This document shows, one piece after another, positions 7,210-12,619 of a stretch of DNA of 12,619 nt; the stretch's first letter is position 1, and each line of letters begins with the position of its first letter. The notes below the pieces were generated by a model, which ran no database searches, was not told the DNA's origin, and worked only from the letters and a program-made list of their open reading frames with translations. A program made the translations under genes and the position numbers. This DNA comes from Marinospirillum sp. (GTDB lineage Bacteria > Pseudomonadota > Gammaproteobacteria > Pseudomonadales > Halomonadaceae): contig SKOQ01000207.1 of the NCBI GenBank assembly GCA_007119985.1, positions 1 to 12,619 on the forward strand, read 5' to 3'.

Positions 7210-8469
7210 ATGAATCTGACCGAACTCAAGCAGAAACCCGTTGCCGAATTAATGGAAATTGCGAATGAAATGGGCATCGAAAGTGTCGCCCGTTCTCGTA
7301 AGCAAGATATTATTTTTGCCATTCTCAAACGTCACGCCAAAAGCGGTGAAGATATTTACGGAGATGGCGTACTGGAAATTTTACAGGATGGGTTTGGTTT
7401 TCTGCGTTCAGCAGATTCCTCTTACCTTGCCGGCCCTGACGATATCTACGTTTCACCTAGCCAAATTCGCCGCTTCAATTTACGTAAAGGCGATACCATT
7501 TCTGGCAAGATTCGCCCACCCAAAGATGGCGAGCGCTATTTTGCCCTGCTGAAGGTCGATTCGATTAACTTTGATCGCCCTGAAAATGCCAAACACAAGA
7601 TTCTATTTGAAAACCTGACGCCACTCTTCCCTGATGACCGTATGGTGATGGAAGTCGGTAATGGCTCTAGCGAAGATCTCACCGCACGGATTATTGATTT
7701 GGTCTCGCCGATTGGTAAGGGCCAGCGTGGGTTGATTGTCTCGCCACCCAAGGCGGGTAAAACGCTGATGCTGCAAAATGTGGCTAATTCCATCAAGCGT
7801 AACAATCCAGAATGTCATCTGATTGTCCTGCTGATTGATGAGCGCCCTGAGGAAGTCACCGAGATGCAGCGCACCGTGCGCGGCGAAGTGGTGGCCTCGA
7901 CCTTTGATGAACCCCCAGCGCGTCACGTTCAAGTCGCGGAAATGGTCATCGAGAAGGCCAAGCGTTTAGTGGAGCACAAGTTGGATGTCATCATTCTTCT
8001 TGATTCGATTACTCGCCTTGCTCGTGCTTATAATACCGTGGTGCCCAGTTCAGGTAAGGTGCTGACTGGTGGTGTGGATGCCCACGCACTTGAAAAGCCA
8101 AAGCGCTTTTTTGGTGCTGCACGGAACATCGAAGAAGGCGGCAGCTTAACGATCATCGCGACAGCACTGGTCGATACAGGCTCTAAAATGGATGAAGTCA
8201 TCTATGAAGAGTTTAAAGGCACGGGCAATATGGAAGTGCACCTGGATCGTAAAGTCGCTGAGAAGCGTGTTTACCCAGCGATCAATATTCGTCGCTCAGG
8301 CACGCGCCGTGAAGATCTTTTGGCTTCAGAAGAGGATCTGCAGCGCATGTGGATTCTGCGTAAGCTGCTCAATCCGATGGAAGATGTGGCCGCGACCGAG
8401 TTCCTGATCGACCGCTTAAAAGATACCAAAACCAACATGGAATTCTTTGAGGCCATGAAACGCAAATAG
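7210..8469 (+). CDS. rho: Transcription termination factor Rho
   Basis: Hexameric RNA-dependent ATPase and 5'-3' translocase that dissociates transcribing RNA polymerase at rut sites. From the ATG at 7210 it is 419 residues, equal to E. coli Rho and nearly collinear with it (MNLTELKQKPVAEL...). The N-terminal helical part (1-47) is followed by the cold-shock-like primary RNA-binding domain with DGFGFLR at 60-66. Walker A is PPKAGKT (179-185), Walker B VIILLD (260-265), the Q-loop lies around SGKVLTGGVD (281-290), and the R-loop region around DTGSKMDEVIYEEFKGTGN (322-340). The frame is open upstream to a GTG at 7048, but that stretch resembles no Rho sequence, so the ATG is chosen despite only a weak purine tract before it. 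It lies downstream of trxA and has its own terminator. It is probably autoregulated through the leader. Confidence 0.98.
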   Translation: MNLTELKQKPVAELMEIANEMGIESVARSRKQDIIFAILKRHAKSGEDIYGDGVLEILQDGFGFLRSADSSYLAGPDDIYVSPSQIRRFNLRKGDTISGKIRPPKDGERYFALLKVDSINFDRPENAKHKILFENLTPLFPDDRMVMEVGNGSSEDLTARIIDLVSPIGKGQRGLIVSPPKAGKTLMLQNVANSIKRNNPECHLIVLLIDERPEEVTEMQRTVRGEVVASTFDEPPARHVQVAEMVIEKAKRLVEHKLDVIILLDSITRLARAYNTVVPSSGKVLTGGVDAHALEKPKRFFGAARNIEEGGSLTIIATALVDTGSKMDEVIYEEFKGTGNMEVHLDRKVAEKRVYPAINIRRSGTRREDLLASEEDLQRMWILRKLLNPMEDVAATEFLIDRLKDTKTNMEFFEAMKRK

Positions 8470-8510
8470 CGTGAACGGCTTGATCTGAATTTCAGCGATC
8501 AGACACAGAG

Positions 8511-8534
8511 GGCAAGCCATCAGGCTTGCCTTTT
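8511..8534 (+). terminator. Intrinsic terminator after rho
   Basis: GGCAAGCC (8511-8518), loop ATCA, GGCTTGCC (8523-8530), then four T. A perfect 8-bp GC-rich stem with a short T run, so termination may be incomplete. It ends only 25 bases before the ubiD ATG, just ahead of the ubiD Shine-Dalgarno. Confidence 0.85.
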
Positions 8535-8559
8535 GCACAATTGGAGGTCAGAAATCCAG

Positions 8560-10062
8560 ATGAACTACAAGGATTTACGCGATTTTATCGATCAGCTTGA
8601 AGCCCGTGGTGCGCTGAAGCGGATCACCCAAGAAGTCGATCCCTATCTTGAAATGACTGAGATTGCTGACCGCACCCTGCGTGCTGGCGGTCCGGCGCTG
8701 CTCTTTGAAAACCCCAAAGGGCACTCAGTGCCTGTTTTAGCCAATCTCTTTGGCACCCCAGAGCGAGTCGCTTGGGGCATGGGCGCTGAATCGACTGAAG
8801 CCCTGCGCGACATTGGGCGTTTGCTTGCTTTTTTGAAAGAGCCAGATCCACCCAAGGGCTTAAAAGATGCCTGGGAAAAACTGCCGATCTTTAAAAAGGT
8901 GCTCAGCATGAGCCCAAAGATCGTCAAAAAAGCGCCTTGTCAGGAGGTAGTGCAAGAAGGCGAGGCGGTCAATCTCTACGACCTGCCAATCATGCATTGC
9001 TGGCCTGGCGATGCGGCCCCACTGGTGACCTGGCCACTGGTGATCACCCAAAATCAGAAAAAAGGCCGCGAAAATCTCGGTATCTACCGTCAGCAGCTGA
9101 TTGGGCGCAATAAACTGATTATGCGTTGGCTGGCCCACCGTGGCGGCGCGTTGGATTTTCAAAAATTCTGCCGTGAGAATCCAGGCCAGCGCTTCCCTGT
9201 CTGCGTGGCTTTAGGTGCTGATCCAGCCACCATTCTCGGTGCTGTCACGCCGGTGCCCGATACTCTTTCTGAATACGCCTTTGCTGGCTTGTTGCGTGGC
9301 AGCAAAACCGAACTGGTTAAATCCATCGGCTATGATCTGCGCGTGCCCGCCTCGGCAGAAATCGTACTTGAGGGCTATATCGAACCCGGTGAAACGGCAC
9401 CTGAAGGCCCCTTTGGCGATCACACTGGCTATTATAACGAAGTCGATCACTTCCCTGTTTTCACGGTTGAGCGTATCACGCGGCGTGCCGATGCGATTTA
9501 TCACTCCACCTATACAGGACGGCCACCAGATGAGCCTGCCGTGCTGGGTGTGGCGCTGAATGAAGTCTTTGTGCCGATCCTGCAAAAGCAGTTTCCTGAG
9601 ATTATTGATTTTTATCTGCCACCTGAAGGCTGCTCCTATCGGATGGCCGTGGTCACGATCAAAAAACAATATCCAGGCCATGCCAAGCGTGTGATGCTGG
9701 GTGTCTGGAGCTTTTTGCGCCAGTTCATGTACACCAAGTTTGTGATTGTCACCGATGATGATATTAACGCGCGTGATTGGAAGGATGTGATGTGGGCCAT
9801 TACCACACGCATGGACCCAGCGCGCGATACGGTGATGATTGAAAACACCCCGATTGATTATCTGGATTTTGCCTCACCGGTTTCAGGTCTTGGCTCCAAA
9901 ATGGGGCTGGATGCGACTAATAAATGGCCAGGTGAAACCACGCGTGAGTGGGGGACAGCCATTACCATGACCGATGAAGTGAAGAGCAAGATCGATGCTC
10001 TTTGGGATGAGCTGGAGATCTGCCCAGCTCCACGTAAAAACACGCCGCTGAGTGCTGGCTAA
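8560..10062 (+). CDS. ubiD: 4-hydroxy-3-polyprenylbenzoate decarboxylase UbiD
   Basis: Prenylated-FMN-dependent decarboxylase of ubiquinone synthesis. It removes the carboxylate of 3-polyprenyl-4-hydroxybenzoate, using the cofactor made by UbiX (not in this window). It has 500 residues against 497 in E. coli, with near-continuous resemblance. Residues corresponding to the E. coli metal ligands are N172 (ENLGIYRQQL) and E238 (LSEYAFAGLL). The catalytic acid corresponds to D287 in EGPFGDHTGYY, and the cofactor-binding stretch is IGRNKLIMRWLAHRGGALD (181-199). The ATG at 8560 is chosen because it gives the family N-terminus (MNYKDLRDF); GGAGG at 8543-8547 is its Shine-Dalgarno, somewhat far at 12 bases. 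A TTG at 8533 would overlap the rho terminator and is rejected. It is followed by the Fre-like gene, as in E. coli. No defects were seen. Confidence 0.97.
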   Translation: MNYKDLRDFIDQLEARGALKRITQEVDPYLEMTEIADRTLRAGGPALLFENPKGHSVPVLANLFGTPERVAWGMGAESTEALRDIGRLLAFLKEPDPPKGLKDAWEKLPIFKKVLSMSPKIVKKAPCQEVVQEGEAVNLYDLPIMHCWPGDAAPLVTWPLVITQNQKKGRENLGIYRQQLIGRNKLIMRWLAHRGGALDFQKFCRENPGQRFPVCVALGADPATILGAVTPVPDTLSEYAFAGLLRGSKTELVKSIGYDLRVPASAEIVLEGYIEPGETAPEGPFGDHTGYYNEVDHFPVFTVERITRRADAIYHSTYTGRPPDEPAVLGVALNEVFVPILQKQFPEIIDFYLPPEGCSYRMAVVTIKKQYPGHAKRVMLGVWSFLRQFMYTKFVIVTDDDINARDWKDVMWAITTRMDPARDTVMIENTPIDYLDFASPVSGLGSKMGLDATNKWPGETTREWGTAITMTDEVKSKIDALWDELEICPAPRKNTPLSAG

Positions 10063-10082
10063 ACCAGATTGAACCCGCGATG

Positions 10083-10114
10083 CCGCCGCGTTGGGCTTAT
10101 CAAGCCAGCGGCGG
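10083..10114 (+). repeat. Strong hairpin between ubiD and the Fre-like gene
   Basis: CCGCCGC (10083-10089) pairs with GCGGCGG (10108-10114), and GGCTT (10094-10098) with AAGCC (10102-10106) around an ATC loop, giving about 12 bp with a small asymmetric bulge. No T tract follows, so it is not a normal intrinsic terminator. Within an operon it could set mRNA processing or stability, or limit translation of the gene starting 21 bases later. Confidence 0.75.
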
Positions 10115-10135
10115 ATGACCAAGAAGAAGTGAATC

Positions 10136-10879
10136 ATGCCTAACCAACAAACACAGCAACGCGCACGGGTTATCCGTTATCAAGCATTGAACCAAGATGT
10201 GTACCATCTCGTCTTAGCTCCAGAAGAACCCATTGAGTTTCAAGCTGGGCAGTATATCGAGCTTCAAGCTGCAGCTGAGCAGTGGGGTGCTTTTTCATTG
10301 GCCAGTGCACCAGGTGCGCCTCACCTTGAATTGCATATCCAGCATCTGCCAGAACGCCCCACCTCCGCTTTACTGCACCAATTGTGTCTGCGCGCCAGTC
10401 AAGAAGAAGGCTTTATCACGCTACGTGGGCCGCAGGGCGGTGCTGTTCTGCCTGATTCACGGCCTGAACACCTGCGTCTGATTGCAGCAGGCACAGGCTA
10501 TGCGCAGATGAAATCCATCCTTCTCAGGCTCGACCAGCAGGCACCAGAGCAAGCCATTACTCTCTATTGGGCGGTTCGCACGTCAACTGATTTTTATGAT
10601 CTGCAATGGCTGCAACACTGGCAGCAAGCGCCGCAGCACCAGTTGATTCAGGTTGTCGAGCTGGCCGATGCGCATTGGACAGGCCGCACGGGGCGTATTA
10701 CCGAAGCCCTTGCACAGGATTTAATCCAACCCGATAGCGCAGCAGACTGGCAGGGATTACTGAGCGGCTCACCTGCCATGGTCTATGCTGTTGAGGACTT
10801 TTTGATTGAACGGGGACTCACGCCAGGTGCACTGATCAGCGATGTGCACTTTTATGCCCCGCGCCATACATCAGCCTAA
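10136..10879 (+). CDS. Fre-like NAD(P)H-flavin oxidoreductase
   Basis: A 247-residue protein of the ferredoxin-NADP reductase superfamily, similar in layout to E. coli Fre (233 residues), which reduces free flavins with NAD(P)H. The N-terminal flavin-binding barrel (about 8-108) carries EFQAGQYIEL (35-43) and WGAFSLAS (50-57). The nucleotide-binding domain (about 112-240) has AAGTGYAQMKSIL (117-129), LYWAVRTSTDFYDL (143-156), WTGRTGRI (181-188) and SGSPAMVYAVEDFL (210-223). In Fre the flavin motif is RPFS; here it reads GAFS, so the conserved arginine is missing while the serine (S54) is kept. The Shine-Dalgarno is weak (AAGAAG). Adjacency to ubiD mirrors E. coli ubiD-fre, where reduced FMN supply to the UbiX/UbiD cofactor route is a reasonable link, though not shown here. 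Substrate and partner are uncertain; a reductase domain with another acceptor is possible. Confidence 0.82.
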   Translation: MPNQQTQQRARVIRYQALNQDVYHLVLAPEEPIEFQAGQYIELQAAAEQWGAFSLASAPGAPHLELHIQHLPERPTSALLHQLCLRASQEEGFITLRGPQGGAVLPDSRPEHLRLIAAGTGYAQMKSILLRLDQQAPEQAITLYWAVRTSTDFYDLQWLQHWQQAPQHQLIQVVELADAHWTGRTGRITEALAQDLIQPDSAADWQGLLSGSPAMVYAVEDFLIERGLTPGALISDVHFYAPRHTSA

Positions 10880-10920
10880 GTTAGCGTGATTTAAGCACAA
10901 CGGATTCAAGAGGACATGCC

Positions 10921-11670
10921 ATGCCATCCACACCCTTACCAGAAACCCGAGTCATCACTGGCGCTGGTCAGCGTGCTGGTTTTGCTCTTGCCCAGCATTG
11001 GCTTGATGCAGGGTACCGCGTCCTCTTTAGTTATCGTCAATTCAAACCAGGCGTGGCTGAGCTAGAAAAGCAAGGCGCGCTAGGGATACAAGCCGATTTC
11101 TCAACCGATGCCGGTATTCTGGCCTGCGCTCAGGCCCTCCAACAGCAGGCACCAGAGATCCATCTTTTGGTGCACAATGCCTCTGAGTGGTCGGCTGATC
11201 CGAAGGAAGATCAGCCGGATCTGGCGCACGCGGCAGAGCTGAACCGACGCTTATTTCAAGTACACCAGCAAGCCCCTTACCTGCTGAATCTTGCACTTGC
11301 GCCCCAACTTCGGGCTGGCGCTGAAGCCGCTGGGCGGCCTAGCCAGATTCTTCACCTCACCGATGATGCCGTGCGTCGAGGCTCAGCCAAACACGGCGCC
11401 TATCTCGCCAGCAAAGCCGCGCTCGAAAATCTGACCTACTCTTTTGCTGCGCGCTTAGCACCGCAGATCCGTGTGAACGCTATTGCGCCTGCCTTGCTGG
11501 CCTTTAACGATGGCGATTCTGAAGACTACCGCGCCCAAGCCTTGCAGAAATCCCTGCTCGGCATTGAACCCGGTTTTAGCAGCCTCGTGCAGGCCGTGGA
11601 TTATTTGATTCACCAGCCTTATACCACAGGCAGTATTTTACCCTTGAACGGTGGGCGGCATCTTAAGTAA
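10921..11670 (+). CDS. folM: Dihydromonapterin reductase / pteridine reductase FolM (SDR family)
   Basis: NADPH-dependent short-chain dehydrogenase that reduces dihydromonapterin (and, weakly, dihydrofolate) to the tetrahydro form in the cytoplasm. The 249 residues align along their length with E. coli FolM: nucleotide loop TGAGQRAG (13-20), SYR at 37-39, QADFSTDAG (57-65), HNAS (85-88), and the C-terminal PLNGGRHLK. The catalytic set is D148-Y161-K165. An aspartate 13 residues before the tyrosine, instead of the usual SDR serine, is the pattern of pteridine reductases such as Leishmania PTR1 and of FolM. The start follows AAGAGGA at six bases. It sits 41 bases after the Fre-like gene and 67-70 before gloA, probably in the same transcript. 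Other SDR functions are unlikely given the D-Y-K set and the GGRHL tail. Confidence 0.92.
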   Translation: MPSTPLPETRVITGAGQRAGFALAQHWLDAGYRVLFSYRQFKPGVAELEKQGALGIQADFSTDAGILACAQALQQQAPEIHLLVHNASEWSADPKEDQPDLAHAAELNRRLFQVHQQAPYLLNLALAPQLRAGAEAAGRPSQILHLTDDAVRRGSAKHGAYLASKAALENLTYSFAARLAPQIRVNAIAPALLAFNDGDSEDYRAQALQKSLLGIEPGFSSLVQAVDYLIHQPYTTGSILPLNGGRHLK

Positions 11671-11740
11671 GCCCTTGAGTTTCATTTAAAAACCCCCATC
11701 TCAGTGAAGACATTGATGTAACTGATGTAAAGGAGCGATG

Positions 11741-12295
11741 ATGAGCCAACATTTTGAAGCTGCCCCAGGTTTGCACCCCAGCAAAGACCCAGCCACCAAG
11801 GGCTTTGTTTTTAACCAAACCATGCTGCGCATTAAAGACCCTGAAATCACGCTCGATTTTTATACGCGTGTGCTGGGGATGACGCTGGTGCGCAAGCTGG
11901 ATTTTCCTGAAATGCACTTCACGCTGTTTTTCTTGGCTAGCCTAGAAGAGCAAGATTTGGCCAACTGGTCACAAGATGCAGCCGAGCGCACAGTTCAAAC
12001 CTTTAGCCGCCCAGCTCTGCTAGAGCTGACTTGGAACTGGGGCAGCGAAGCCGACGACAACTGCCAGTATCACAACGGTAATGAAGAACCCAAAGGCTTT
12101 GGGCATATTGGCTTTGCTGTTCCCGATTTAGACGCCGCCTGCGCGCGCTTTACCGAGCTGGGTGTTGCCTTTGTGAAGCGTCCTGAAGACGGCAAGATGA
12201 ATGACATCGCCTTTATCCGCGATCCTGATGGTTACTGGATCGAGATTTTTGAGCCTGCTCGTTTGCCCAAGGGCTTGGAAAGCCATTTGGGGTGA
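11741..12295 (+). CDS. gloA: Lactoylglutathione lyase (glyoxalase I)
   Basis: Converts the methylglyoxal-glutathione hemithioacetal to S-lactoylglutathione, the first step of methylglyoxal detoxification. From the second ATG it is 184 residues, the long form known in Pseudomonas and eukaryotes, rather than the ~135-residue E. coli form. Metal ligands are Q26 (FNQTMLRIKD), E95 (LLELTWNWG), H122 (GFGHIGF) and E168 (YWIEIFEP). The last two intervals equal those I recall for human GLO1. Two tandem ATGs occur; AAGGAG (11730-11735) is two bases from the first (11738) and five from the second, so 11741 is preferred, with a one-residue difference. A 9-base tandem near-repeat TGATGTAAC/TGATGTAAA (11714-11731) precedes it. 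It is the last gene before the terminator at 12329. The long form is usually zinc-dependent; the metal was not tested here. Confidence 0.96.
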   Translation: MSQHFEAAPGLHPSKDPATKGFVFNQTMLRIKDPEITLDFYTRVLGMTLVRKLDFPEMHFTLFFLASLEEQDLANWSQDAAERTVQTFSRPALLELTWNWGSEADDNCQYHNGNEEPKGFGHIGFAVPDLDAACARFTELGVAFVKRPEDGKMNDIAFIRDPDGYWIEIFEPARLPKGLESHLG

Positions 12296-12328
12296 TAAGT
12301 TGCTTGGCCCCTATGTTGATCCTGAAAG

Positions 12329-12354
12329 CCACCTCACAAGAGGTGGTTTTTTTT
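12329..12354 (+). terminator. Intrinsic terminator after gloA
   Basis: CCACCTC (12329-12335), loop ACAA, GAGGTGG (12340-12346) and eight T. A perfect 7-bp stem with a long T tract, so it is a strong terminator closing the ubiD-gloA gene run. Confidence 0.94.
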
Positions 12355-12383
12355 GGCTTGGGGGTGGGACTCTTTATAAGAGT
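12353..12383 (+). promoter_or_regulatory. Tentative promoter with 15-bp palindrome before the CRISPR-like repeats
   Basis: TTGGCT (12353-12358) and TATAAG (12375-12380), spaced 16 bases, resemble a sigma-70 promoter that would start transcription near 12387, just before the first repeat. The -10 sits in a perfect hyphenated palindrome, ACTCTT-TAT-AAGAGT (12369-12383), which could be an operator. Both readings are inference. Confidence 0.35.
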
Positions 12384-12391
12384 AGATTAAC

Positions 12392-12478
12392 TTTCTGGGC
12401 TGCCTGTGTGGCAGCGAGCCTGCGCCATTCAGCTGGGGTGTAAAACTCTGTTTCTGAGCTGCCTATGCGGCAGCGAGC
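12392..12478 (-). CRISPR. Two-repeat type I-F CRISPR-like mini-array, no cas genes in view
   Basis: Repeats lie at 12392-12419 and 12451-12478 (28 bases each, differing at 3 positions) with a 31-base spacer at 12420-12450. On the plus strand both begin TTTCTG and contain GCTGCC-N5-GGCAGCGAGC. Read on the minus strand each has the I-F plan: five bases, stem CTGCC, 5-base loop (GCATA or ACACA), stem GGCAG, and an 8-base tail ending CAGAAA, which would be the crRNA 5' handle. Against the Yersinia pestis I-F repeat as I recall it, the right copy matches 24 of 28 and the left 23 of 28. The period is 59, against the usual 60. The left copy, distal on the minus strand, is the more divergent. No AT-rich leader or cas gene is visible. 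It could instead be a repeat-derived hairpin element. Confidence 0.7.
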
Positions 12479-12490
12479 CAAGCCATCTGC

Positions 12491-12619
12491 ATGATCGATC
12501 ACGAAAGCATGGCCGCGCGCGCAACACTGGATCACGGCAATGCAGAAAAGCCGCTGCATGGCAGTCACAAAGCAACGCTCAAGCTGGAAAAAACGCCTGA
12601 GTATGCCGCACTGCTCAAA
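12491..12619 (+). CDS. Possible N-terminal fragment of an unidentified protein
   Basis: From the ATG at 12491 a frame stays open for 43 codons to the window edge (MIDHESMAARATLDHGNAEK..., ending KTPEYAALLK). Upstream the frame is closed by TGA at 12455, and no other usual start codon lies between. The composition is that of an ordinary soluble charged protein, and codon use looks like the neighbouring genes. However, there is no Shine-Dalgarno, and other frames are also open here. A later start at 12509 is possible. I do not recognise it. Its upstream region holds the right CRISPR-like repeat, ending 12 bases before the ATG. Confidence 0.3.
   Translation, partial: MIDHESMAARATLDHGNAEKPLHGSHKATLKLEKTPEYAALLK

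Noticed and set aside
7603..7932. 109-codon minus-strand frame inside rho
   Set aside because: Antisense shadow over the conserved Rho ATPase domain, with no independent support.
8533..8559. TTG start for ubiD at 8533
   Set aside because: It lies in the T run of the rho terminator with no ribosome binding site before it; the ATG at 8560 fits the family.
9211..9681. 156-codon minus-strand frame inside ubiD
   Set aside because: Antisense shadow of a highly conserved gene; the length is explained by codon bias in the sense strand.
12374..12568. 64-codon minus-strand frame across the CRISPR-like repeats
   Set aside because: It runs through both hairpin repeats and has no ribosome binding site or recognisable content, so it is more likely chance.
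12551..12569. Third, degenerate CRISPR-like repeat (CCGCTGCATGGCAGTCAC)
   Set aside because: The stem is only CTGC/GCAG, the spacing from the second repeat is wrong by about 35 bases, and the rest of the repeat is absent.

Overview
The window looks like a chromosomal segment of a gammaproteobacterium with moderate GC. This rests on gene content and order plus residue-level resemblance to Escherichia coli proteins recalled from memory; no database search was possible. The block ppx / trxA / rho / ubiD is an arrangement I associate with Pseudomonas and relatives, and prfB-lysS and ubiD-fre are also neighbours in E. coli, so a Pseudomonadales-like member is plausible but unproven.

Layout from left to right. 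Positions 1-1113 (minus) hold a nearly complete dapE (lysine/peptidoglycan precursor synthesis), cut at its 3' end by the window edge. Divergent from it, 1245-1859 (plus) encodes a small exported protein of unknown function. At 2035-3133 lies prfB (release factor 2) with the classical programmed +1 frameshift, followed one base later by lysS (lysyl-tRNA synthetase, 3135-4664) and a strong terminator. Convergent to lysS, 4793-6304 (minus) encodes exopolyphosphatase Ppx. Divergent from ppx are trxA (thioredoxin, 6513-6839) and, after a 370-base structured leader, rho (transcription terminator, 7210-8469) with its own terminator.

The plus-strand run ubiD (ubiquinone decarboxylase), a Fre-like flavin reductase, folM (dihydromonapterin/pteridine reductase) and gloA (glyoxalase I) spans 8560-12295. 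Its gaps are 41-73 bases and it ends in a strong terminator at 12329-12354, so it may be one transcription unit. The genes join quinone, flavin, pterin and methylglyoxal metabolism, mostly housekeeping redox chemistry.

The one non-housekeeping signal is at the right edge. Two 28-base hairpin repeats at 12392-12419 and 12451-12478 closely match the type I-F CRISPR repeat and are separated by a 31-base spacer. No cas gene is visible. The second repeat lies 12 bases before an open frame that runs off the window. This orphan mini-array, or repeat-derived element, is the best candidate here for something undescribed. Other points of interest are the rho leader, a strong hairpin between ubiD and the Fre-like gene, and the loss of a flavin-binding arginine in the Fre-like protein.
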